Shown piece by piece: positions 1 to 4,428 of a stretch of 6,256 nucleotides of DNA; position 1 is the first letter of the stretch; each line of letters opens with the position of its first letter. Origin of the DNA: an uncultured Bacilli bacterium. GTDB taxonomy: Bacteria > Bacillota_I > Bacilli_A > RF39 > UBA660. The notes beneath the pieces are model-generated. The model did no database searches, was not told the origin of the DNA, and saw nothing but the letters and a program-made list of their open reading frames with translations. The translations under genes were made by a program, and so were the position numbers. The DNA is taken from positions 1 to 6,256 of the forward strand of contig CANRHM010000080.1 of assembly GCA_947630415.1 (NCBI GenBank). Direction: 5' to 3'.

Positions 1-1269
1 GATGTAGAAGAACTCAATTTTGTAGATCCATCTTTATTAACAAAGTTTAGAAGAGAGAGAATAAAAACAGAAGATACCGCTAACAACTTGTTAGATAAAT
101 TGTTAAAGAAAACAGTAGAACTAGCATTAGAAGCTGGAGTTATAGAAAATAAAGTAAAAGTCATATTAGATTCCACTCATACAAATGCAAGATATGGGAA
201 ATTAAGTCCTAGAGAAGAATTGATAAGGCAAGCTAGAAATCTAAGAAAAAGTGTATATGCTATCGATGAAACGTTAAAAGAAAAAATGCCTCCTAAAAGA
301 GAAGCAAGTGGCATATTAGAAGATATGAATCAATATGTAGATGAATTACTAGAGGTAGTAAAAAAAGAAAAGATACTAACAAGTATAGGAGGAATTAGAG
401 AACAAATAGATTATTTAGAAGAAACAAATGAAGATATAAAAGAAGCTTTATCCACAGCTAAAAAACAAATACCTAGTGAATACTCTAAAGATCCTGATGC
501 TAGAACAGGACATAAAACTGCTGATACTTCCTTTTTTGGATATAAGAACCATATAGCCATGACTACAGAAGGAATCATTACTGCTGCTACTATAACCAGT
601 GGTGAAAAGAATGATGGACAAGAGATGCAAACATTAATTGAGAAAACAGAAAACACTGGATTAAAGATAGAAGCTGTAATTGGAGATGGAGCTTATAGTA
701 GTCATGATGATATAGAATATTGTAAAAACAAAGAAATAAAAGTGGTAAGCAAGTTAAACAAAATGATATTAGAAGGACATGGAAGTAAAGAAGAAGCTGG
801 ATATACTTATAATAAAGATGCAGACATGTATGTATGCAAAGCAGGTCATATGGCTATAAGGAAAGCAAAGGATAAATGTGGAAGTAAAAATAGAGATGTA
901 ATTCGCTATTATTTTGATGTTGAGAAATGTAAAATATGTCCCTTTAGAGAAGGATGTTATAAAGAAGGATCAAAGAAAAAGAGCATGACGGTCACAGTTC
1001 AAAAAGAGATATACAAGAACCAAAAAGAGTATATGGAAACGAAGGAGTTTAAGGAATTATATAAAGAGCGATATAAAATAGAAGCAAAAAATAGTGAAAT
1101 AAAAAATAATGGAGACATGAAGAAAGCCACAGGATGTGGAGAATTAGGAATGACCATACAAGGGGCAAGTACGCTCTTTTTGACCAATATAAAACGAATA
1201 AGGACCTTAAAAAAGGGAAAAAATACAAATAAAAGAAATAAAGATATAGAATACAGGTGTCTCTTTTAA
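1..1269 (+). CDS. IS1182-like DDE transposase, 5' end cut by window edge
   Basis: The reading frame is open from base 1 and ends at TAA 1267-1269, so 422 residues are visible. The nearest usable start codon inside the window, a TTG at 88, has no ribosome site and is internal, because residues upstream of it (FVDPSLLTKFRRERI) look like the end of the usual N-terminal transposase domain. Roughly 80-100 residues are probably missing. Numbering from base 1, the proposed catalytic triad is D57 (VILDSTHTNA), D229 (VIGDGAYSS) and E361 (RYKIEAKNSEIKN). DPDARTGHKTADTSFFGYKN, just before the second Asp, is a hallmark of this family. A charged, probably coiled-coil insert lies at about 75-130, and a Cys cluster (CKICPFREGC) precedes the final Glu. 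The gene uses mostly AGA/AGG for Arg, unlike the LCP gene next to it, which fits acquisition from elsewhere. The family call (IS1182 rather than another IS4/IS5-clade group) is from motif memory. The visible frame is intact. Confidence 0.9.
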   Translation, partial: DVEELNFVDPSLLTKFRRERIKTEDTANNLLDKLLKKTVELALEAGVIENKVKVILDSTHTNARYGKLSPREELIRQARNLRKSVYAIDETLKEKMPPKREASGILEDMNQYVDELLEVVKKEKILTSIGGIREQIDYLEETNEDIKEALSTAKKQIPSEYSKDPDARTGHKTADTSFFGYKNHIAMTTEGIITAATITSGEKNDGQEMQTLIEKTENTGLKIEAVIGDGAYSSHDDIEYCKNKEIKVVSKLNKMILEGHGSKEEAGYTYNKDADMYVCKAGHMAIRKAKDKCGSKNRDVIRYYFDVEKCKICPFREGCYKEGSKKKSMTVTVQKEIYKNQKEYMETKEFKELYKERYKIEAKNSEIKNNGDMKKATGCGELGMTIQGASTLFLTNIKRIRTLKKGKNTNKRNKDIEYRCLF

Positions 1270-1299
1270 AGAAATAGAGAAAAAAAGGATAATTTAGTA

Positions 1300-1330
1300 A
1301 AAAAAGTGTTTCAAAAGTTAACACTTTTTT
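1300..1330 (+). terminator. Intrinsic terminator after the transposase
   Basis: A perfect 11-bp stem is formed by AAAAAAGTGTT (1300-1310) and AACACTTTTTT (1320-1330) around a 9-base loop. The second arm ends in six T. It sits 30 bases after the transposase stop. The stem is A/T-rich apart from the GTGTT segment, so termination may be only moderate; it would also stop minus-strand transcripts. Confidence 0.7.
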
Positions 1331-1368
1331 ACATTGCTTTAATAATTTCGCTACTTTTTCAGCAGCCT

Positions 1369-1417
1369 CTGTCAACTTTTTGTTAACTCTTCTGTGACAC
1401 TTTTTAAAACTTGACAG
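1369..1417. repeat. 12-base imperfect inverted repeat near presumed IS end
   Basis: CTGTCAACTTTT (1369-1380) and AAAACTTGACAG (1406-1417) are reverse complements at 11 of 12 positions, separated by 25 bases (1381-1405). The spacer contains GTTAAC and GTGACAC, which partly echo the arms and the GTTAACAC of the upstream terminator. It could be part of the IS end or a protein binding site; it has no T tail that would mark it as a terminator. Confidence 0.5.
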
Positions 1418-1427
1418 TTTTGGACAA

Positions 1428-1462
1428 AAAGAAAGGCCCTACAACACTAGGAACCTTTCTTT
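1428..1462. terminator. Long interrupted hairpin, possible terminator of a gene displaced by the IS
   Basis: The outer stem is AAAGAAAGG (1428-1436) with CCTTTCTTT (1454-1462), 9 perfect pairs. The inner stem is CCTA (1438-1441) with TAGG (1448-1451) around the 6-base loop CAACAC. On the minus strand the stem runs into a TTTTT tail; on the plus strand the tail is the weaker TTTCTTTCG. No gene now ends here on either strand, so it may once have served a plus-strand gene separated from it by the IS insertion. Confidence 0.5.
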
Positions 1463-1463
1463 C

Positions 1464-1480
1464 GTACTATTTAATAGTAC
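1464..1480. repeat. 17-base palindrome GTACTAT-TTA-ATAGTAC upstream of the LCP promoter
   Basis: Two perfect 7-base arms flank a 3-base centre. It begins one base after the preceding hairpin and ends 46 bases before the -35 box of the LCP gene. The short symmetric form suits a dimeric transcription-factor operator better than an RNA hairpin, because a 3-base loop and lack of a T tail argue against termination. The regulator is unknown. Confidence 0.45.
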
Positions 1481-1526
1481 ACTTTATTCTATTCTATTTA
1501 TTTTGGAATATGTTCTTGTTAAGTGG

Positions 1527-1555
1527 TTGAATATTTTTCTTCTTTTCGATATAAT
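1527..1555 (+). promoter_or_regulatory. Sigma-A-type promoter of the LCP gene
   Basis: The -35 box TTGAAT (1527-1532) and the perfect -10 box TATAAT (1550-1555) are separated by exactly 17 bases. Transcription should start near 1562, leaving a leader of only about 23 bases, too short for a riboswitch or T-box. Confidence 0.8.
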
Positions 1556-1568
1556 AAAGAAAGATACG

Positions 1569-1576
1569 AAAGGTGG
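1569..1576 (+). promoter_or_regulatory. Ribosome binding site that fixes the LCP start
   Basis: AAAGGTGG lies 8 bases before ATG 1585. A longer in-frame reading could begin at GTG 1573, but that codon lies inside this ribosome site and has none of its own, so ATG 1585 is preferred. Confidence 0.8.
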
Positions 1577-1584
1577 TACAAACA

Positions 1585-3762
1585 ATGTCTAAAAAAGAAA
1601 ATGTAAAGGGGAAAGTTTCAGTAACTTATGTTATGCGCGTAATCGTGCTCATTTTATCCTTCGTCAGTAGTGCAATTCTTATTTATTATTTGAATCTACT
1701 TACACCTACTGAACCTATGATTTGTTATATCGGGATGGGTGTTCTTTTAGGAATTGATTTTCTTTTTCTTCTCTTTACGCTTCGAGCAAGAAGAAAGAAA
1801 AAATTAAGGAAGCCGGTAGCCTACTTTGTTAGTAGTATCCTCTTTATTCTTCTTTGCCTACTTTTATCCTTTGTTATTAACTATTTGTATAATCGTATCT
1901 CTGTAAAAAGAGAGTATCTTACTTATTCCACCAGTTTAGTTACTTTAGTGGATAGTCCTTTAGAAAAGATGGAAGATGTGGATAACTTAGAAATTGGAAT
2001 CGTTACTGAAAGTAATGCATATCACACGATTGCTCAAGAAATGATTGAAGAAAATAAGTTAAACGATCGTAATAGCATTATTGAATACGAAGATTTTCCT
2101 TCGATGTTAAACGATTTATTTGATCAAGAAATTGATGTTGTATTCTTACCTGGTGGTTATGGAACACAATTTCAAAATATTTTTGAAGATATTGTAGATA
2201 CCACTAAAGTAATTGCCACCAAAGAAAAAGAAATGCAAAACGAAGATTTAGCTATCGAAGATGGAGATACGAAACCTACTTCTTTAGTAAATGAACCTTT
2301 TACCATTCTTTTATTAGGAGTTGATTCTAAAATCAATGGTATGGATAAAAATGCTTCTTTCAATGGAGACTCTTTAATCCTTATTACTTTCAATCCTAAA
2401 ACCTTAACCGCAACCACGCTAAGTATTCCAAGAGACTCCTATGTACCAATTGCCTGCTTTGCTAATCAAAAAGAAAACAAAATTACCCATGCCGCATGGA
2501 ATGGTGCAAGTTGTATGATGAAAACCATTGAAGGATTTACAGGAATCGATATTGATTACTATGTCAAAGTAAACTTTAAAGCGGTTGTTAGCTTAGTGAA
2601 CGCTTTAGGAGGCGTTGAGATTGATGTTCCATACAGTTTCTGTGAACAAAATAGTGATCGTAAATTCGGAAAAAATACCGTTTATGTAAAAAAAGGATTA
2701 CAAACCTTAAATGGAGAAGAAGCTCTTGCTTATGCGCGTAACCGAAAAGCATGGCCTAATAAATGTTCTAGTGAATGGAACCAAGGTGAACGAAGCGATA
2801 TCATCCGTGGCCTTCATCAACAAGAAGTAATTCAAGCCCTTTTAGCTAAAATAAAAGATATTCGAAGCATTGATAAAATTGTTGAACTATTGGATTTAAT
2901 CAGTTCAAATATTGAAATGAATATGACTCAAGCGGAAATATTATCATTCTACAATGTCTTTAAAGATATTGCTTCTAAAGGTTTAAGTGGTAGTAAAGAC
3001 ATCATTACCTTCCAACAATTATTCTTAAAAACAAGTGGTCAAATGATTTACGATGAATCAATGAAATTAGTGTTATCAGACCAAATCATTAACCAAGGAA
3101 GCTTAGAGGATGTCATCCATGCCATGAAAGTAAATCTAGAGTTAGAGGAAAACGAACCAATTAAGACTTTCTCTTTCTCGATTAACAACCCGTATACGAA
3201 AACACGAATTGGAGATGGAAATTATAGTCCAACCAAACTTTACTCACTTCTTCCTGATTTCACTGGTAAAACAAAAGCCTATGCCGAATCTTGGGGAAAT
3301 CAAAACGGAATTAAGATTGTCTTCTCCAATGATAGTAATGGTGTTGTTAAGTCCCAAAATTATCCCGCTAAAAAGAGACTTGATTTGATTCCTAATCGTA
3401 CTGTTACTTTAACACTTGAAGAACAAACAGTAACGCCTACCACACCAACAACTATTGACTGCTCCACTGATCCAGATAATAATGCATGCACCATGCCTAA
3501 CTTTGTAGGAAAAGGAAAACAAGATGTTACGACCTGGGCAAGTAAACTTAAGAATGTAATCGTTAAATACAATGAATTATCGAGTGCCCTAGCAAACGGA
3601 AATAAAGCGGGTACCATTGTAGATCAAAGTATTAAAGCAGGAGAATCCATTCGAAGCACCACTGTTATTACGCTTACCATTGTGGTAGAGGATGAAAAAG
3701 AAAATCCTACTCCTAGTCCTAGTGAAACACCCAAAGAAAATGAAAAAGACTCATCTGATTAA
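1585..3762 (+). CDS. LytR-CpsA-Psr (LCP) family membrane protein with two PASTA repeats
   Basis: The 725-residue product starts at ATG 1585. Three membrane helices lie at about 13-38, 44-66 and 78-101; the rest should be outside the cell. Residues about 110-210 resemble a small solute-binding-protein lobe (LEIGIVTESNAY, DVVFLPGGYG) and are not part of a standard LCP protein. The LCP catalytic domain spans about 237-420, with ILLLGVDSK (D247), NGDSLIL (D262), SIPRDSY (R283, D284), ALAYARNRK (R385, R387) and GERSDIIRGLHQQ (R403, D405, R408), residues expected to bind a polyprenyl-pyrophosphate and metal. Two PASTA-like repeats lie at about 551-612 and 636-702, then a Pro/Ser/Glu-rich tail. LCP enzymes move teichoic-acid or capsule-type polymers from a lipid carrier onto peptidoglycan, and PASTA repeats bind wall material; that role is inferred here. 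Cysteines at 291/310, 353/394 and 626/635 could form three disulfides. It has its own promoter and terminator and is probably monocistronic. Confidence 0.92.
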   Translation: MSKKENVKGKVSVTYVMRVIVLILSFVSSAILIYYLNLLTPTEPMICYIGMGVLLGIDFLFLLFTLRARRKKKLRKPVAYFVSSILFILLCLLLSFVINYLYNRISVKREYLTYSTSLVTLVDSPLEKMEDVDNLEIGIVTESNAYHTIAQEMIEENKLNDRNSIIEYEDFPSMLNDLFDQEIDVVFLPGGYGTQFQNIFEDIVDTTKVIATKEKEMQNEDLAIEDGDTKPTSLVNEPFTILLLGVDSKINGMDKNASFNGDSLILITFNPKTLTATTLSIPRDSYVPIACFANQKENKITHAAWNGASCMMKTIEGFTGIDIDYYVKVNFKAVVSLVNALGGVEIDVPYSFCEQNSDRKFGKNTVYVKKGLQTLNGEEALAYARNRKAWPNKCSSEWNQGERSDIIRGLHQQEVIQALLAKIKDIRSIDKIVELLDLISSNIEMNMTQAEILSFYNVFKDIASKGLSGSKDIITFQQLFLKTSGQMIYDESMKLVLSDQIINQGSLEDVIHAMKVNLELEENEPIKTFSFSINNPYTKTRIGDGNYSPTKLYSLLPDFTGKTKAYAESWGNQNGIKIVFSNDSNGVVKSQNYPAKKRLDLIPNRTVTLTLEEQTVTPTTPTTIDCSTDPDNNACTMPNFVGKGKQDVTTWASKLKNVIVKYNELSSALANGNKAGTIVDQSIKAGESIRSTTVITLTIVVEDEKENPTPSPSETPKENEKDSSD

Positions 3763-3773
3763 GATGAGTTTTT
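3745..3773. terminator. Bidirectional terminator shared by the LCP gene and the convergent ART-like gene
   Basis: The core stem ACTCATCT (3749-3756) pairs with AGATGAGT (3762-3769). A/T pairs extend it to 3745 and 3773 and give a T tail on both strands. The LCP stop codon (3760-3762) lies in the loop and stem base, and the minus-strand gene's stop begins at 3776, so one hairpin ends both genes in very little space. Confidence 0.85.
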
Positions 3774-4226
3774 CTATTTGCTCTTACGAAGGACTTTATA
3801 GGCACTAAGTGGATACCAATTTAATTCTACGCCTTGTATATCAAATTTATTATAGTCTAAAGACAAAAGAGTTCCATCTTTTGTAGTCACTTGTAGAAAC
3901 TCAATATCTTCTTTTAAAACGGGATCTAATACATAATAATCTTGTAGAGCATAATCTCTTGCATGCCAAGTTCTTCCTTTTAAATTAAAGCGTAACATTT
4001 CTAAATCTTTAATAGGTACCTCTGGATATAAATTTTTAGCCCATCTATACCACGAAGGAAAGAAATCAAAGAAACAAATTCCTTTTTCGGTATGACCAAC
4101 TCTTTTACAATGATCACCACATAATGGAAGTAATCCTTCTTCTGTAATTTGTTTCATGTGCTCCATTGTTGTTAAATGATAGGCTGGATGATTTTCTTTA
4201 AATATTTCTTCGTTAAATCGAATCAT
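3774..4226 (-). CDS. Unknown protein, 150 aa, with ADP-ribosyltransferase-fold-like motifs
   Basis: I do not recognise a named family. ATG 4226-4224 is supported by a strong ribosome site, and the gene ends at TAG 3776-3774. The protein is soluble, with no signal peptide or membrane helix. Near the N-terminus AYHLT (H17) followed by ITEEGLLP (G31-P34), then a basic stretch and GICFFDF (49-55), follows the order seen in DarT, KptA and related ART-fold proteins: His-x-Thr, helix, EGLLP, then a beta strand. A late Glu (E134) in GVELNWYPLSAYKVL is placed like the ART catalytic glutamate ahead of an 'I/L-P..-I' strand. If so, it would transfer ADP-ribose from NAD or process a modified nucleic-acid end, but the substrate is unknown. 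It stands alone, with no antitoxin-like gene beside it, bounded by terminators on both sides. The fold call is an inference from motif spacing; an unrelated fold is quite possible. Confidence 0.8.
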   Translation of the reverse strand: MIRFNEEIFKENHPAYHLTTMEHMKQITEEGLLPLCGDHCKRVGHTEKGICFFDFFPSWYRWAKNLYPEVPIKDLEMLRFNLKGRTWHARDYALQDYYVLDPVLKEDIEFLQVTTKDGTLLSLDYNKFDIQGVELNWYPLSAYKVLRKSK

Positions 4227-4232
4227 GTCTTA

Positions 4233-4242
4233 CTCCCCTTTT
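4233..4242 (-). promoter_or_regulatory. Strong ribosome binding site of the ART-like gene
   Basis: On the minus strand AAAAGGGGAG ends 6 bases before ATG 4226. It supports this short ORF as a real, translated gene. Confidence 0.8.
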
Positions 4243-4266
4243 CTATACATAAAATTTTAATACCAT

Positions 4267-4295
4267 TTTATACAGTTAATTATTTAATAATGAAA
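4267..4295 (-). promoter_or_regulatory. Weak candidate promoter for the ART-like gene
   Basis: On the minus strand TATAAA (4272-4267) lies 17 bases after TTTCAT (4295-4290). The -35 box is poor and lies inside the T tail of the upstream terminator. Some promoter should lie here, since that terminator separates the gene from the one upstream, but the whole segment is A/T-rich and the exact position is uncertain. Confidence 0.3.
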
Positions 4296-4335
4296 AAACG
4301 GAGATAAAGTCAATAAACTTTTAATCCTCTCCGTT
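4293..4335 (-). terminator. Intrinsic terminator of the large surface-protein gene
   Basis: An 8-bp stem joins AACGGAGA (4297-4304) and TCTCCGTT (4328-4335), with a second inner stem AAAGT (4306-4310)/ACTTT (4317-4321) around CAATAA. Read on the minus strand, the second arm continues into six T. It lies about 90 bases beyond the stop codon of the surface-protein gene; the bases between hold no gene. Confidence 0.7.
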
Positions 4336-4412
4336 ATTTATTTTAACATTATTCAATTAGCTTAGTAAAGAATTAGTTATTATACTTTTAGCTACAATTC
4401 GTATTTGCATCA

Positions 4413-4428
4413 CATAGTAAGAACTATG
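4413..4428. repeat. Short hairpin over the surface-protein stop codon
   Basis: CATAGT (4413-4418) and ACTATG (4423-4428) form a perfect 6-bp stem around AAGA. The TAG stop codon (4426-4424) lies within one arm. There is no T tail. It sits just past the candidate variable region, where some DGR targets carry a hairpin/cruciform, but a 6-bp stem is short enough to be chance. Confidence 0.35.

Larger units (their letters stand above)
1..1417 (+). mobile_element. Right-hand part of an IS1182-like insertion sequence; right boundary approximate
   Basis: The transposase gene implies an insertion sequence whose left end is outside the window. The right end must lie between the transposase stop (1269) and the LCP promoter (1527). 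I place it provisionally near 1340-1417, where the sequence stops resembling the A-rich transposase region and carries an imperfect inverted repeat. Terminal inverted repeats cannot be identified without the left end, and no target duplication can be seen, so the endpoint is a guess. Confidence 0.45.
1270..1584. other. 315-base non-coding stretch between transposase and LCP gene
   Basis: No credible gene is present. In order it holds the transposase terminator (1300-1330), a probable IS end with a 12-base inverted repeat (1369-1417), a long hairpin (1428-1462), a palindrome (1464-1480), a T-rich stretch, and the promoter and ribosome site of the LCP gene (1527-1576). Open frames crossing it on the minus strand lack ribosome sites and run antisense into the transposase. 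Confidence 0.7.

Noticed and set aside
411..656. Antisense frames in the transposase gene, and similar ones inside the LCP gene (2172-2417, 3360-3617) and plus-strand frames over the surface gene (5044-5253, 5400-5597).
   Set aside because: All are complementary shadows of well-supported genes, lacking ribosome sites and domain signatures.
1049..1375. Minus-strand open frame beginning TEAAEKVAKLLKQ, helix-like at its start.
   Set aside because: It starts at a TTG without a ribosome site and runs antisense through the transposase, becoming a low-complexity Phe/Leu/Tyr string typical of a shadow frame.
1411..1416. Perfect TTGACA that could be a -35 box.
   Set aside because: No -10-like hexamer occurs 16-18 bases downstream (that region is the AAAGAAAGGCCC hairpin arm), and it is part of an inverted repeat.
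1569..1585. AAAGGTGGTAC resembles the T-box antiterminator motif (GGTGGTACCGCG).
   Set aside because: It serves as the ribosome site, the match ends after GGTGGTAC, and the leader from the predicted transcription start is only about 23 bases, with no T-box stem structures.
4300..4423. Possible small RNA between the two minus-strand genes.
   Set aside because: The only structure is a terminator-type hairpin and a short 6-bp hairpin; no promoter separate from the upstream gene was seen.
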